Positions 16,323 through 26,380 of a DNA stretch of 32,999 bases are shown piece by piece. The position numbers and the translations under genes are program-made. Source of the DNA: Gammaproteobacteria bacterium (GTDB lineage: Bacteria > Pseudomonadota > Gammaproteobacteria > Steroidobacterales > Steroidobacteraceae); NCBI GenBank assembly GCA_025355165.1, contig JANYAD010000064.1, positions 1 through 32,999 on the forward strand, written 5' to 3'. The notes below the pieces were generated by a model. That model worked only from the letters and a program-made list of their open reading frames with translations. It did not search any database and was not told the origin of the DNA. Position 1 is the first letter of the stretch; every line of letters begins with the position of its first letter.

Positions 16323-19300
16323 TTACGCGACGAATACCCGAGCGTTGCGGAACAATCGCATCCAGCCGCCGTCGTGCGACCAGTCTTTTGAAACCCAGGA
16401 GTTTTGCACGCTGCGAAATACGCGCTCCGGGTGCGGCATGACGGCCGTGACGCGCCCATCGACGCTGCACAGCCCCGCGAGACCCAGCGCCGAACCGTTG
16501 GGATTGAATGGATATCTCTCGGTAGGCCGATCTCGATTGTCCGCGTATTGAAGGGTCGCGATACCTTGGGCCAGCAACGTGTCCGGACCCGATCCGGCAT
16601 CGAATTCTGCTTTGCCCTCGCCGTGCGACACGGCAATGGGCAGCACCGAGCCGTGCATGCCGCGGAACAGTACAGACGTGGATTTCGGAATATGCACCAG
16701 CGACAACCGCGCTTCGAATTGTTCCGACGTGTTGCGCACGAACCGCGGCCATGCGGACGCGCCAGGGATCAATTCTTTCAGTGCGGCGAGCATCTGGCAG
16801 CCGTTGCATACCCCCAAAGTAAACGTCGCCTCGCGAGCAAAGAACGCGGCGAACTCCTGACGCGCCCGCTCGTTAAAAAGAATGGACTTTGCCCATCCCT
16901 CGCCGGCACCCAAAACATCGCCGTAGGAAAAGCCGCCGCACACCACCAGGCCGTGGAATCTGCCCAAGGCCACCCGGCCCGCCAAGATATCGGTCATATG
17001 GACATCGTATGCATCGAAACCCGCCCGTGTGAACACCGCTGCCATTTCAACGTGGCTGTTGACTCCTTGTTCCCGCAACACCGCGATCGCCGGCCGTGCC
17101 CCGGTGACGATGAAGGGTGCGGCCACATCGGCATCCGGATCGTAGCTCAAGCTCGCGTGCAGTCCGGGATCGGAGGCATCCTCGAGCCGCGAATATTCCT
17201 CGCGCGCACAATTCGGATTATCGCGCAGCTGCTGCATTCGAAACGACACCTCGCTCCAGCGCCTATGTAAAGCGATGCGTGAGGCTGAATAGATTACCGC
17301 GCCGTTTGCGTTTACCTGCACCTCGGAGCCTGGCGTAGGCTCGCCAATGTCGCGGATCATCTCTTTGAGTCCATGCTGGTCAAATATGCTGCGCACTTGC
17401 GCCAGTTGTTTCAGTGATACTTGGATCACCGCGCCCAACTCTTCTGAAAAGCAGGCGGCGATCGTATCGGTGACTGCACCTAAGTCGATTTGCAGTCCGC
17501 AATGTGCGGCAAATGCCATTTCCAGAACCGTCACCATCACACCGCCGTCCGATCGGTCATGGTAGGCAAGTAGCAGGCCCTGATCTTTCAGCTCGCGCAG
17601 CGCGGCAAAAAATCCTCCCAGCACTTCGGGCCTGTCCAGATCCGGTGGGTTGCCGCCGCTTTGCATCTGCACCTGCGCCCAGCAAGAACCTCCCAGGCGA
17701 TTCTGACCCGCACCTAAATCAACGAGCAACAGACGTGAGGGCTGCGACAAAACAAGCTCGGGCGTCAGCGTCTTGCGCGCATCCTCGACGGGCGCAAATG
17801 CCGTGACAATCAGCGAAACGGGAGCGAGCACGGTACGCTCGCCGCGCGCATCGCGCCACGTAGTCTTCATCGACAAGGAGTCCTTTCCCACCGGAATGGT
17901 GATGCCAAGCGAGGTGCACAATTCGCTCACGGCGCGCACAGTGGCATACAAATCGGCATCTTGCCCGGGCTCACCGCACGCGGCCATCCAGTTTGCCGAT
18001 AAGCGAACGTCGCTCAAGCGACGCACGTCCGCTGCCAAGATGTTGGTGAAGGCCTCCGCGACAGCCAGCCTTCCCGATGCCGGCGGATCCAACAGCGCCA
18101 CTGGAGCACGTTCCCCCATCGCCATCGCTTCGCCGCTATATTCATCGTAGCTGCTCAAAGACACAGCAACGTCCGCGACGGGCACCTGCCAAGGGCCAAC
18201 CATTTGATCGCGGCTGATCAAGCCGCCGACGGTGCGATCGCCAATGGTGATCAAGAACGACTTATCCGCAATGGTCGGCAGAGACAGCAGGCGATCCAGA
18301 GATTCCCCCACACTCGCCGTACCGGTGGTCACGGAGCGCTGGCGCTTGGGTAGGGATCGCACATCGCGCATAGTGCGCGGCACCTTGCCTAACAGCACCT
18401 GAAGGGGCATATCGACCGGTACGTCCTTAAGCAGCGGATCGAAAACCTCGAGCAATCCGTCGCCGGTAATCTCGCCCACCACGGCGTATGGGCAGCGTTC
18501 GCGTTCGCAAAGCGCGGCAAACTGATCGACGCTCCCCGGCACCAGAGCCAGCACGTAACGCTCCTGCGCCTCCGTGCACCAGATCTCCAGCGGCGAGAGC
18601 TCCGATTCGGCGCTGGGTATCTTGCGCAAATCAATGCGCCCGCCGCGTGCGCTATGCGCGATAGCCTCCGGCAACGCATTCGACAATCCGCCCGCACCCA
18701 CATCATGAATCAATAGAATCGGGTTGGCCTCGCCGAGCGCGACGCAGCGATCGATGACCTCTTGCGCGCGCCGCTGCATCTCGGGATTGCCGCGTTGTAC
18801 CGATGCAAAGTCCAAATCGGATGAGCTTTCGCCGCTGCCTAGAGAGGAGGCAGCGCCGCCGCCTAATCCGATCAGCATCGAGGGGCCGCCGAGCACTATG
18901 AGCGGCGCGCCCAAGACGACATCTTTTTTCTCTACGTTTTGGCGGCGCACATTACCGACGCCGCCGGCAACCATGATGGGTTTGTGGTAGCCGCGAGCCA
19001 GCGCGCGGCCCGCATCTTCACTCACTTGCTCGAACACTCGGAAATAGCCGCAGACAGCCGGACGTCCAAATTCATTGTTAAAGGCGGCAGCCCCCAGCGG
19101 CGCAGCGATCATGATGTCGAGCGCGGAGGCAATTCGGTCCGGTTTGCCGAAATGCTCTTCCCAAGGCTGCAACATGCCCGGGATCCTCAAGTTGGATACC
19201 GAAAAGCCGGTCAATCCAGCCTTGGGCTTGGCGCCTATCCCGGTGGCGCCCTCATCTCGAATTTCGCCCCCCGACCCAGTGGCGGCACCGGGAAATGGCG

Positions 19301-20237
19301 AAATAGCGGTGGGATGATTGTGAGTCTCGACCTTCATCAAGATATCGATCGATTCCGTGCTACCGCCATAGCGCCGCGTCAGGGGATCGGCGAAGAAACG
19401 AGTGGCGCTCGCGCCTTCGATAACAGCCGCATTATCCCGATACGCCGACAATACGCCCTGAGGATTGCGTGCATAAGTTGCGCGAATCATGTCGAATAGC
19501 GACAGCGGCATCGGCTCGCCATCGACGATGAACTTGGCATTGAATATTTTATGGCGGCAATGCTCGGAATTGGCTTGCGCGAACATCATCAGTTCGACAT
19601 CGGTTGGATCTCTGTCCAAGTTAGCGAATGCCTGCACCAAGTAATCAATTTCATCGGCCGATAAAGCCAGTCCCCATTCTTGGTTAGCCCGCGCCAACGC
19701 TTGATGACCGTCAGCGCCCAGGTCGACACGGCGCAGGCCTCGCGGTGGCGCGGCGTGAAACAGACCAACGGGCTCAACCGTATTGAGCCAGACGGATTCG
19801 ATCATGCGATCATGCATGTGCGCTGCGAGCTTTTTCAGATCCGCACTGTCGAGTGCAACTTCGGACTCGACTGAATAGAGGGTGCCGCGCTCGACGCGCG
19901 TCACAGCATTCAACCCGCACACATGCACGATGTCGGTGGCCTTACTGGACCAGGGTGATTCTGTTCCCAAGCGCGGCGTGACTAATATGCGCTGGCCCTC
20001 GCTGCCGGCACCCATGTGGCCGCCATCGCGGTGGCCGCACGGCGATTCGCGGGTGCCGTACGTTAGCAGCTTTCCCAACACCTGAAGTTCAGGTTCACCC
20101 AGCGCGCGGGAGACATCTAGGAAATGAACCCAGCGGGTTGACACGCCAAGGATCCGCGGCTCTTCCGTCTTCAGTGCTCGCAGCAGCTGATCGAGACGAA
20201 ATTTCGACAGCGCCGGTGCGCCGAAAAGGCTAAACAT
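16323..20237 (-). CDS. purL: Phosphoribosylformylglycinamidine synthase, single-chain
   Basis: 1304 residues, the long gammaproteobacterial form (FGAR amidotransferase). An N-terminal PurS-like region (1 to about 150) is followed by a linker and the synthetase core: [42 protein letters not shown] (about 285-315) and [15 protein letters not shown]. The C-terminal class I glutaminase domain (about 1045-1304) has nucleophile Cys1144 in [10 protein letters not shown] and His1269/Glu1271 in PHPER. It makes formylglycinamidine ribonucleotide from FGAR, glutamine and ATP, step four of purine synthesis; ammonia is channelled between domains. It starts 21 bases after the DUF1820 gene ends, so the promoter at 20634 probably serves both. 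No frameshift seen. Confidence 0.97.
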   Translation of the reverse strand: MFSLFGAPALSKFRLDQLLRALKTEEPRILGVSTRWVHFLDVSRALGEPELQVLGKLLTYGTRESPCGHRDGGHMGAGSEGQRILVTPRLGTESPWSSKATDIVHVCGLNAVTRVERGTLYSVESEVALDSADLKKLAAHMHDRMIESVWLNTVEPVGLFHAAPPRGLRRVDLGADGHQALARANQEWGLALSADEIDYLVQAFANLDRDPTDVELMMFAQANSEHCRHKIFNAKFIVDGEPMPLSLFDMIRATYARNPQGVLSAYRDNAAVIEGASATRFFADPLTRRYGGSTESIDILMKVETHNHPTAISPFPGAATGSGGEIRDEGATGIGAKPKAGLTGFSVSNLRIPGMLQPWEEHFGKPDRIASALDIMIAAPLGAAAFNNEFGRPAVCGYFRVFEQVSEDAGRALARGYHKPIMVAGGVGNVRRQNVEKKDVVLGAPLIVLGGPSMLIGLGGGAASSLGSGESSSDLDFASVQRGNPEMQRRAQEVIDRCVALGEANPILLIHDVGAGGLSNALPEAIAHSARGGRIDLRKIPSAESELSPLEIWCTEAQERYVLALVPGSVDQFAALCERERCPYAVVGEITGDGLLEVFDPLLKDVPVDMPLQVLLGKVPRTMRDVRSLPKRQRSVTTGTASVGESLDRLLSLPTIADKSFLITIGDRTVGGLISRDQMVGPWQVPVADVAVSLSSYDEYSGEAMAMGERAPVALLDPPASGRLAVAEAFTNILAADVRRLSDVRLSANWMAACGEPGQDADLYATVRAVSELCTSLGITIPVGKDSLSMKTTWRDARGERTVLAPVSLIVTAFAPVEDARKTLTPELVLSQPSRLLLVDLGAGQNRLGGSCWAQVQMQSGGNPPDLDRPEVLGGFFAALRELKDQGLLLAYHDRSDGGVMVTVLEMAFAAHCGLQIDLGAVTDTIAACFSEELGAVIQVSLKQLAQVRSIFDQHGLKEMIRDIGEPTPGSEVQVNANGAVIYSASRIALHRRWSEVSFRMQQLRDNPNCAREEYSRLEDASDPGLHASLSYDPDADVAAPFIVTGARPAIAVLREQGVNSHVEMAAVFTRAGFDAYDVHMTDILAGRVALGRFHGLVVCGGFSYGDVLGAGEGWAKSILFNERARQEFAAFFAREATFTLGVCNGCQMLAALKELIPGASAWPRFVRNTSEQFEARLSLVHIPKSTSVLFRGMHGSVLPIAVSHGEGKAEFDAGSGPDTLLAQGIATLQYADNRDRPTERYPFNPNGSALGLAGLCSVDGRVTAVMPHPERVFRSVQNSWVSKDWSHDGGWMRLFRNARVFVA

Positions 20238-20258
20238 GCGGCATTCTACAGGATGCGC

Positions 20259-20600
20259 CTATTTGCGGGCGCTGGAGTCTCCGCCGGGTGTGTAGATGGG
20301 CACGGGAAACTGGGCAACGTTGGAGCCTTCCAGCGCCACGATCTTGCTCACGCCCTGTTTCTTGACTTCATCGATGCGCAGCACCGAATGCATCGGCAGA
20401 TAGGTGCGCTTGACTTCGTTGAATTCGGCCTTGATCTTCTCTTCGGCAGGATCCACCACCACCGTGGAGCGCTCCCCGAACACCAATTCCTCCACCTCGA
20501 TGAAACCGAATAGGCCGCCGTGACTCACTTTGCGGGCGTAGATCTCATAGACCTTGCCCTGATTTACGAACAGAACTTTAAAAATGTGACTCGCTGCCAT
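20259..20600 (-). CDS. DUF1820 family protein
   Basis: 113 residues from ATG 20600, chosen because GGAG lies eight bases before it and the family begins with HIFKVLFVNQGKVYEIYAR as here; an upstream in-frame start at 20633 adds 11 hydrophobic residues and is unlikely. The body GLFGFIEVEELVFGERSTVVVDP, EEKIKAEFNEVKRTYLPMHSVLRIDEV is the conserved DUF1820 pattern, a small cytosolic beta-rich protein common in Gammaproteobacteria, of unknown function. It is followed 21 bases later by purL on the same strand and is divergent from the tagH-like gene. Confidence 0.88.
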   Translation of the reverse strand: MAASHIFKVLFVNQGKVYEIYARKVSHGGLFGFIEVEELVFGERSTVVVDPAEEKIKAEFNEVKRTYLPMHSVLRIDEVKKQGVSKIVALEGSNVAQFPVPIYTPGGDSSARK

Positions 20601-20633
20601 AGTGTAGGCTCCAACCATTGCTAGCATTACCAT

Positions 20634-20639
20634 ATTATA
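20634..20639 (-). promoter_or_regulatory. -10 element upstream of the DUF1820-purL pair
   Basis: A perfect TATAAT on the minus strand lies 33 bases before the DUF1820 ATG, leaving room for a leader that includes the GGAG site. No convincing -35 is seen at 16-18 bases. The overlapping plus-strand TATTAT (20633-20638) could serve the divergent FHA gene. Confidence 0.5.
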
Positions 20640-20683
20640 CCGGCACTTAGCGCAAACCTTGAGACCCGCTGGATGGATTGACT

Positions 20684-22039
20684 ATGGCCCTGCGCTTACG
20701 CGTCGTCAGTGAACACTCAACCCGCCTCGGAGGACTTGCAACGAAAGTCTTCGGTGTCCATGGAGGCACCATCGGTCGCGCCACTGACAATGAGTGGATT
20801 CTACCCGACCCGGAGCGATACCTCTCGGGCAAACACATTCGCATTGATTTTCGGGCCGGCCACTACATTTTGGTCGATACCAGTTCCAATGGTACCTATG
20901 TCAACGGCGCGCAAGTTCCCTTGGGCAAGTACCACGACTACCCGCTCCAGGATGGGGATTACGTACGGCTGGGCGAGTACGAGCTTCTGGTCAGCATCGA
21001 CAAAAGCAACGACTTCCCGCCCGAGGAAAGCGCCATTGTCGCCTATGACGGGCAATCGCCTTCCTCCGCCGCCAAGAAATCCACCGCGGATGATTTGGGC
21101 GCCGACCTTGACTTAAGTCAGCTGCTGGAACCAAGCAATTTGCTCGCCGGCGATGCGGGCGGCCCCCGAGATGCGTATGGACAACCGCTGCCCACGCTGG
21201 CTCGGCCGGCCGCGGCCGCAGAAGCAGCCGCGACGCCCTGGCACATGATGACGCGGCCGTTGAAGGTCGACGCGCCCAAATCAAAAGCCGCGCCCGCGCC
21301 GGCGCCGGCGCCGGTGAGTGACAACGCGCCGGGTGTGCCGAGCGCTCACTTGTCGCGCTCGCAGGGCCTTGCACTGTACGAAGGCGACTTCGACATCGGC
21401 CTATCCTCATTCTGCCGCGGCGCCGGAATCGATCCCAGCTCCATCAGCTCCGAGGCGCGTGGCGCCGCCCTGCAGCTGGCCGGGCAAATGCTGCGTGAAG
21501 CGGTGCTGGGATTGATGGAACTGAATCAAGCCCGCAATGAGTTTCGCAATAGGTTCAGGATCGCAGCGCCAGCTGAGGATTCTGCCGAATCGCCCTTGAA
21601 TTTCTCGCGAGGCGTCGATGAGGCTCTGGTGCGATTATTGAGCACCGTCTCGACCCGCGCGGGATCGGTTGAGGCGATCCGTGAAAATTTACGCGAGCTC
21701 AAAGCTCAGAATGCCGCGACGCTCACCGCGACACGGGCCGCCTTCGAAGAATTCTTGGGCCGTGTCGACCCTAAGGAACTCGAAGAGCGCTTCGAACGAG
21801 TGGGCAAGCGCGGCGTCTTTGGTGGCCAAAACAAAGCTAAATACTGGGACCTGTACGCCGAACTCTACTCAGGCCTCGCGCAACGCCCCGCCGATGGGTT
21901 TCCTCACTTGTTCACGGAGACTTTCGCAAAGGCATATGAGGCGAAGCTGCGCGCCTTGGTTCCGCCGCGCCGCACCGGCTTCGGCACGGACCGAGAAGAG
22001 CCAAGCAATGCCGCCAGCCACGCCATCGGCGATCCTTAA
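20684..22039 (+). CDS. tagH: TagH-like FHA-domain protein (T6SS-associated family), orphan
   Basis: 451 residues from ATG 20684, preceded by GGATGG; TTG 20678 is a longer alternative. FHA domain about 25-105: GGTIGRATDN (27-36), LPDPERYLSGKH (40-51), DTSSNGTYVNG (65-75), with Arg32, Ser48 and the asparagines that read phosphothreonine in this fold. A long Ala/Pro-rich linker (about 110-225) follows, with an APAPAPAP run. The C-terminal helical domain (about 230-435: LALYEGDFDIGLSSFCRGAGID; VFGGQNKAKYWDLYAELY; FTETFAKAYEAKL) matches the TagH/ImpI C-terminal domain. Characterised relatives bind phosphorylated partners in the threonine-phosphorylation control of type VI secretion. No other T6SS gene is in the window. 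Confidence 0.85.
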   Translation: MALRLRVVSEHSTRLGGLATKVFGVHGGTIGRATDNEWILPDPERYLSGKHIRIDFRAGHYILVDTSSNGTYVNGAQVPLGKYHDYPLQDGDYVRLGEYELLVSIDKSNDFPPEESAIVAYDGQSPSSAAKKSTADDLGADLDLSQLLEPSNLLAGDAGGPRDAYGQPLPTLARPAAAAEAAATPWHMMTRPLKVDAPKSKAAPAPAPAPVSDNAPGVPSAHLSRSQGLALYEGDFDIGLSSFCRGAGIDPSSISSEARGAALQLAGQMLREAVLGLMELNQARNEFRNRFRIAAPAEDSAESPLNFSRGVDEALVRLLSTVSTRAGSVEAIRENLRELKAQNAATLTATRAAFEEFLGRVDPKELEERFERVGKRGVFGGQNKAKYWDLYAELYSGLAQRPADGFPHLFTETFAKAYEAKLRALVPPRRTGFGTDREEPSNAASHAIGDP

Positions 22040-22060
22040 AGATAGTTAAGGGCGCTGCCC
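22034..22060. repeat. Two small adjacent hairpins after the FHA gene
   Basis: CCTTAA (22034-22039) and TTAAGG (22046-22051) form a six-base stem, immediately followed by GGGC-GCT-GCCC (22050-22060). Neither is followed by a T run, so they are not a clear intrinsic terminator. They occupy the 36-base gap before the response regulator and could attenuate read-through. Confidence 0.3.
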
Positions 22061-22075
22061 GTAGTAAAGTGACGC

Positions 22076-22747
22076 GTGCGGCTTTTACTAGTGGAAGATG
22101 ATGATCTCGTTGCCGATGCCATCCTGCGCGGTTTGAGCGCGGCCAATTATTCCGTGCACCGGGTCATGAGCGCAGAGGCCGCCCAGGCGGCAATCGCCAA
22201 CGAAGAGTTCGCCATGGCCGTGATCGATGTGGGACTGCCGGGCGCCGACGGCTTGACGCTGGTACGTCGGCTGCGCAGTGCCGGCAAATCCCTTCCGACG
22301 CTCATTCTCACGGCGCGGTGCACCCTCTCCGATAAGGTCAAAGCGCTCGACCTCGGAGCCGATGATTTTCTCAGCAAACCATTCGAGGCGGCCGAGCTCG
22401 CGGCGCGATGCCGCGCGCTCATGCGCCGCTCCCACGGCGCAGCCAGCGGCATGGTCAAACTCAATCGAATCAGCGTCGACCTTGCGGGTAAACGCCTGTG
22501 CATAGATGAGGCGGAGGTCGAGCTCACCGCCCGCGAATGGCTGGTGCTCGAGTGCCTGGCACGGCGCATTGGGCAAATCGTCCCCAAGGAGCGTGTGCAG
22601 CAGGCCGTCGCGGGCCCTGACCAAGACATCACGGCCAACGCCGTGGAAGTGCACATCTCGCGGCTGCGCGCCAAGCTTGGCGATGCGGCCATTATCCGCA
22701 GCCTGCGGGGACTTGGCTATCGCCTGGAAGAGGCGAAAGCCGCGTGA
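22076..22747 (+). CDS. OmpR/TctD-type response regulator
   Basis: 223 residues from GTG 22076. The receiver domain (1 to about 115) has the acidic pair in LLLVEDDD, phosphoacceptor Asp51 in AVIDVGLPGADG, Thr79 in LILTARC and Lys101 in DDFLSKPFEAAEL. The C-terminal winged helix (about 125-220) ends with the recognition region ITANAVEVHISRLRAKLGDA and wing RSLRGLGYRLEE. It is a DNA-binding regulator activated by phosphorylation. Its partner kinase begins inside the stop codon (GTGA overlap). Closest in architecture to TctD/QseB-like regulators. The minor pilin operon starts about 1.4 kb downstream on the same strand and is a candidate target; this is inference. Confidence 0.93.
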   Translation: MRLLLVEDDDLVADAILRGLSAANYSVHRVMSAEAAQAAIANEEFAMAVIDVGLPGADGLTLVRRLRSAGKSLPTLILTARCTLSDKVKALDLGADDFLSKPFEAAELAARCRALMRRSHGAASGMVKLNRISVDLAGKRLCIDEAEVELTAREWLVLECLARRIGQIVPKERVQQAVAGPDQDITANAVEVHISRLRAKLGDAAIIRSLRGLGYRLEEAKAA

Positions 22748-24096
22748 CCTCCTCCATCAGCCGCCAGTTGATCTTGTGGCTGGCAATCCCACTCATGCTG
22801 GTGGCGGTATGCGGCGCCCTGATTCATTACTTGAATAACGTAGCGCCAGTGGTAATCAGCAGCGACCGGCGCTTGAAGGACGCGGCGAATTCATTGATGG
22901 CCCATGTGGTCGTCAAGCAAGGCCAAATCGCGCTGGATCCTTACATCCAGCCATTTTTGCCGCACGCCGATTCGATCAGGTATGCACTGCGCGATGCCCA
23001 GGGCCGCCTGCTGGCGGGTGACCCACAACTGCCGATCGTGGCCATGGGCGGTGAGGGGACACAGCTGCTGGCGATGGCGCTGCTCGATGGCCGCAACGTT
23101 CGCACTCTAACCACGCGCTTCGACTCACCCCGCGGACCCATCACCATGACGGTGGCTGATGTCAGGGCAACCACCGAACCGGAGGCGCGGTTCGGCCTGA
23201 TGAGTACGCTGCTGTGGGACTTTGTGCAGCTCGATATCACGTTGGTGCTGGTCTGGGTCGGCATTCAGTTGGGGTTGCGGCCGATCAAACGGTTGCGCGA
23301 TGAAATCGCTCGGCGCTCGCCGCTCGATCTGCGGCCCATCGTGGAAACTTCCGGGCCGCGCGAAATTGCGCCGGTAGTGGTAACGCTCAATCGCTTATTT
23401 GGAATGCTGCGCACATCAGTGCAGTCGCAGCAACAGTTCATCGCCGATACCGCGCATCAGTTGCGCACACCGATCACCGGAATGCAGGCACAACTCGACC
23501 TCCTCATCGCAGAACCCGCGGCGCAGCCTATCAGGACCCGACTACTCACCTTACAGGAAGGCGTGAAACAGCTTGCGCACTCGGCTAATCAGCTGCTGAC
23601 ACTGGCGCGTGCCGATCCTTCGGCCAACATCAGCGCCAGGAATCAAAGCGTGGATTTGCAGACCATCGTCAATGAGGTCGCCGCTAAATTCTTCGATCGC
23701 GCCTTGCAATCGAATATCGACTTAGGAGTCGACGCGACCCCAGTTGCGATACGCGCCGATGCGTCGCTGCTGGACGATTTGATGAGCAATCTGGTGGACA
23801 ATGCGCTCAAGTACACTCTTGCCGGGGGCAGCGTCACGGCCATGGCCGGAGAAAAGAATGGCAGGCCATACCTCGCGGTGGTTGACACCGGATCCGGCAT
23901 TCCCGAAGCCGAGCGCCATCGCGTGCGTCAGCGATTTTACCGAATGCCGAACTCGCCCGGACACGGCAGCGGACTGGGTCTGGCGATCGTGGACGAGATC
24001 GCGCGCTTATACGATTGCTCGATGAGCATCGAGGCGGGGCCGCATGGAATTGGCACCCGCGTGTCGATCCAGTTTCCACCGCGATCCGTGAACTAG
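22744..24096 (+). CDS. TctE-like sensor histidine kinase
   Basis: 450 residues from GTG 22744, overlapping the regulator stop by 4 bases. Two membrane helices (about 8-30 and 155-178) flank a periplasmic sensor of about 125 residues whose features (VVISSDRRLKDAANSLMAHV; DPYIQPFLPHADSIRYAL; GPITMTVADV) fit the 2CSK_N domain of TctE/QseC-like kinases. A HAMP-like linker is followed by the H box with His238 in FIADTAHQLRTPITGMQ. N box LMSNLVDNALKYT, G1 DTGSGIPEAERHRV, F box RQRFYR and G2 GSGLGLAIVDEIARLY are intact. It should autophosphorylate and pass phosphate to Asp51 of the upstream regulator. Relatives sense organic acids, but the ligand here is unknown. Confidence 0.93.
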   Translation: MTSSISRQLILWLAIPLMLVAVCGALIHYLNNVAPVVISSDRRLKDAANSLMAHVVVKQGQIALDPYIQPFLPHADSIRYALRDAQGRLLAGDPQLPIVAMGGEGTQLLAMALLDGRNVRTLTTRFDSPRGPITMTVADVRATTEPEARFGLMSTLLWDFVQLDITLVLVWVGIQLGLRPIKRLRDEIARRSPLDLRPIVETSGPREIAPVVVTLNRLFGMLRTSVQSQQQFIADTAHQLRTPITGMQAQLDLLIAEPAAQPIRTRLLTLQEGVKQLAHSANQLLTLARADPSANISARNQSVDLQTIVNEVAAKFFDRALQSNIDLGVDATPVAIRADASLLDDLMSNLVDNALKYTLAGGSVTAMAGEKNGRPYLAVVDTGSGIPEAERHRVRQRFYRMPNSPGHGSGLGLAIVDEIARLYDCSMSIEAGPHGIGTRVSIQFPPRSVN

Positions 24097-24166
24097 GTCG
24101 CATTCTAAAACGTTTGCTGCCTGCCTGACAGGTTCGAGCAAGCTTGTCTCCCTAGTATGCCAACCC

Positions 24167-24718
24167 ATGAAACTTCCCGCACCCGGCTTTACGTTGATCG
24201 AACTCATGGTGGCCATCACCGTCGCCGGAATTTTGGCCGCCATTGCGGTACCTTCCTTCAGAAGTTTTTTGCTGAACGATCGCGACGCCGGTCAAGTCAA
24301 TTCGCTGGTTGGCAGCTTTAGCTACGCACGCAGCGAGGCTGTGAAACGCGCGTCCTCCAACGGTATTACGGTATGTCCCTCGCCAAATGGGCTGGTTTGC
24401 GGCGCGACGCCATGGAGCGGCGGCTGGATCGTGACTTACATCGACCCGCTCAACGCCGGGAATAACGTGGTGCTGCAGGCGGTGCCGGCGCTGGGGGGGA
24501 CAAACACCGTGACACCCGTGGCCGGCCCTGCCGGCGGTATAACGTTCTTGTCGAGCGGACTCACCTCCGCACCTGCACCGGGATTGACGATTCGCATCTG
24601 TGATGTACGCGGAGCGGCTTTCGCGCGCCAAGTCGAAGTCCTTTCCACCGGCCGCGTCGCGGCGTCGCAAAGAGCTGGATTCGCCGTCGACGGCGTCACG
24701 GCGCTGGCGTGCCCCTAA
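24167..24718 (+). CDS. fimT: Type IV pilus minor pilin, FimT/GspH family
   Basis: 183 residues. Short prepilin leader MKLPAPG cut before FTLIELMVAITVAGILAAIA, with Phe+1 and Glu+5 for PilD processing and a 20-odd residue hydrophobic helix that anchors the subunit in the inner membrane. The globular part includes FSYARSEAVKRASSNGITVCPSPNG, typical of GspH/FimT pseudopilins, and four cysteines that could pair. First gene of the minor pilin operon, in the place of fimU/fimT in Pseudomonas. In that system the minor pilins form the priming complex at the pilus tip with PilY1. No clear ribosome-binding site precedes the ATG. Confidence 0.9.
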   Translation: MKLPAPGFTLIELMVAITVAGILAAIAVPSFRSFLLNDRDAGQVNSLVGSFSYARSEAVKRASSNGITVCPSPNGLVCGATPWSGGWIVTYIDPLNAGNNVVLQAVPALGGTNTVTPVAGPAGGITFLSSGLTSAPAPGLTIRICDVRGAAFARQVEVLSTGRVAASQRAGFAVDGVTALACP

Positions 24719-24738
24719 CCATGTGCGGCGAAAATATC

Positions 24739-25287
24739 ATGAATACCATTGATCGCAGCACGCCCTGCAGCCGCTCTGGCGCTCGCGGATTCACGCTGGT
24801 GGAGGTTCTGGTTTCGTTGGTGATCTTGAGCATTGGCCTCTTGGGCATTGCCAAGCTCATGCTGCTGTCATCCCATTCGAACGACAGCGCCTATCTGCGC
24901 AGTCAAGCGACGGACTTGGCCTATGAAATGCTCGATTACATGCGGGCCAACAGCGTGCAGGCCAATATTGCCCTCGGACCCTATAACACAGCGTTGGGCG
25001 CCGGTCCGGTCGATCCCGGCTTTACCTGCATTGCCGCAGCTCCCTGCGCCAATCTAGCTTTGTACGATGTGTATCAATGGAAGCTTCGTTTAAATGCGAC
25101 CAGCGGACTGGTGCCCGCGGGCGCGCTGCCGAATGGCCAGGGGTCCGTGGCCACCGTCGTCGCGGGGGGGCAAACCACGGCTACCATCATCGTGAGCTGG
25201 GATGACTCAGTGGCCGAGAAGAGTCTGAATGTGGGCGCAGCGGCGGCCGCCAACACGCAATCGATCACGCTGGAGACAGTCCTATGA
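24739..25287 (+). CDS. pilV: Type IV pilus modification protein PilV
   Basis: 182 residues from ATG 24739; in-frame starts at 24721 (ATG) and 24709 (GTG, overlapping fimT) are possible because no ribosome-binding site is decisive. Prepilin cut after GARG, before FTLVEVLVSLVILSIGLLGIAKL, the PilV-type hydrophobic helix. DSAYLRSQATDLAYEMLDYMRAN is the conserved PilV segment. Family members are minor pilins needed for pilus priming. The TGA overlaps the pilW ATG (ATGA), so translation is coupled. A long mature domain with two nearby cysteines (FTCIAAAPCA) follows. Confidence 0.9.
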   Translation: MNTIDRSTPCSRSGARGFTLVEVLVSLVILSIGLLGIAKLMLLSSHSNDSAYLRSQATDLAYEMLDYMRANSVQANIALGPYNTALGAGPVDPGFTCIAAAPCANLALYDVYQWKLRLNATSGLVPAGALPNGQGSVATVVAGGQTTATIIVSWDDSVAEKSLNVGAAAAANTQSITLETVL

Positions 25288-26369
25288 GTCGGCAGCGCGG
25301 CTTCTCGCTGGTGGAGTTGATGATCGCGATCACGCTCGCGCTGATCGTCACGACCGGCGTGATCTCGGTGTTCATCGGATCGCGCTCTGCTTATAACGCC
25401 ACCTCCGGCACGGCTGAACTGACGGATGGCGGCCGCTTTGCGCTCAATTTCATTTCAAACTCCGTTCGCGGCGCCGGTTACATGGCCTGCACCACCGCGC
25501 CGATGTTGCAGGGAACGCTGAACGCCGGTCCTACGCCCTTGACCACGGCATTTACCTTTGGACTCGGCGGGTTTGAGGCGGTGAATACCGGCAACGGCAA
25601 TGCCTATAACATTGCCCCTTCTACCCCGTTGCCAGTGGCCGCCGATGGCAACAACGGCGATTGGGTGGGCGGCCTTGATAATGCATTGAACGCTCTGCCG
25701 GTCAAGAACAACGACGTTTTGGTCGTACGTTCGACATTGGGTAACGCGCAGCCCGCCTATGTCTCCGTCATCAACGCTGGGTCGAGTCAATTTACCATCA
25801 ATGCGCCGCCGGCCTCGCTTGCCAGCGGGCAACTCGCCGTCTTATCGGACTGCTCGAAAGGCGTGATATTTCAAATCAGCAACGTCGGGCCCGGCGCCAA
25901 TCCGATCGTCACGCACAACGGCGGCGGCGGTCCCCCGGGCAATGCAACCTCCGTGTTTCAGCCGGCCTTCGCGCCCGGCGCCGTGGTGATGCCCGTGGAC
26001 GTGATGGCGTACTACATCGGCGTTGGTGCTGATGGAGATGGCGCGCTGTTTGTCTACAGTTCGAACGCCACAGGCGTTTACGCCTCAACCGAATTGGTAC
26101 CCGATATCGAAGCGATGCAAGTTCTATACGGTGTGGATACCAACCTGACGCAAACAGTGGGTAAGTACGTTACCGCCGATCAGGTTGGAAATTTCAACTT
26201 GGTAATGAGCGTGAAAGTTGCGCTGCTGGCGGCCAGTGCACCGGGGGCCGGGCGCCCATCCATAGCGGCGACCTATAACCTGCTCGGCACTACCGTGACG
26301 CCGCCGGTCGACTCACGGTCGCGCCAAGTGTTCGAAGAAACCATTGCCGTGCGCAATTCGCTGCATTAA
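25284..26369 (+). CDS. pilW: Type IV pilus assembly protein PilW
   Basis: 361 residues. Prepilin leader MSRQRG before FSLVELMIAITLALIVTTGVISVF; GGAGA lies about eight bases upstream of the ATG. SAYNATSGTAELTDGGRFALNFISNSVRGAGYMAC is the PilW hallmark following the helix. The large Gly/Asn-rich globular region is typical of this largest minor pilin, which with PilV, PilX and PilE forms the tip complex under PilY1. It overlaps pilV by 4 bases and is 11 bases from pilX. Cys69 (YMACTT) and a later Cys (SDCSKG) are disulfide candidates. Confidence 0.92.
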   Translation: MSRQRGFSLVELMIAITLALIVTTGVISVFIGSRSAYNATSGTAELTDGGRFALNFISNSVRGAGYMACTTAPMLQGTLNAGPTPLTTAFTFGLGGFEAVNTGNGNAYNIAPSTPLPVAADGNNGDWVGGLDNALNALPVKNNDVLVVRSTLGNAQPAYVSVINAGSSQFTINAPPASLASGQLAVLSDCSKGVIFQISNVGPGANPIVTHNGGGGPPGNATSVFQPAFAPGAVVMPVDVMAYYIGVGADGDGALFVYSSNATGVYASTELVPDIEAMQVLYGVDTNLTQTVGKYVTADQVGNFNLVMSVKVALLAASAPGAGRPSIAATYNLLGTTVTPPVDSRSRQVFEETIAVRNSLH

Positions 26370-26380
26370 AGGCCCCCCTC

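Noticed and set aside
20684-22039. Part of a type VI secretion cluster
   Set aside because: No Tss gene flanks it on either side; only the FHA component is present.
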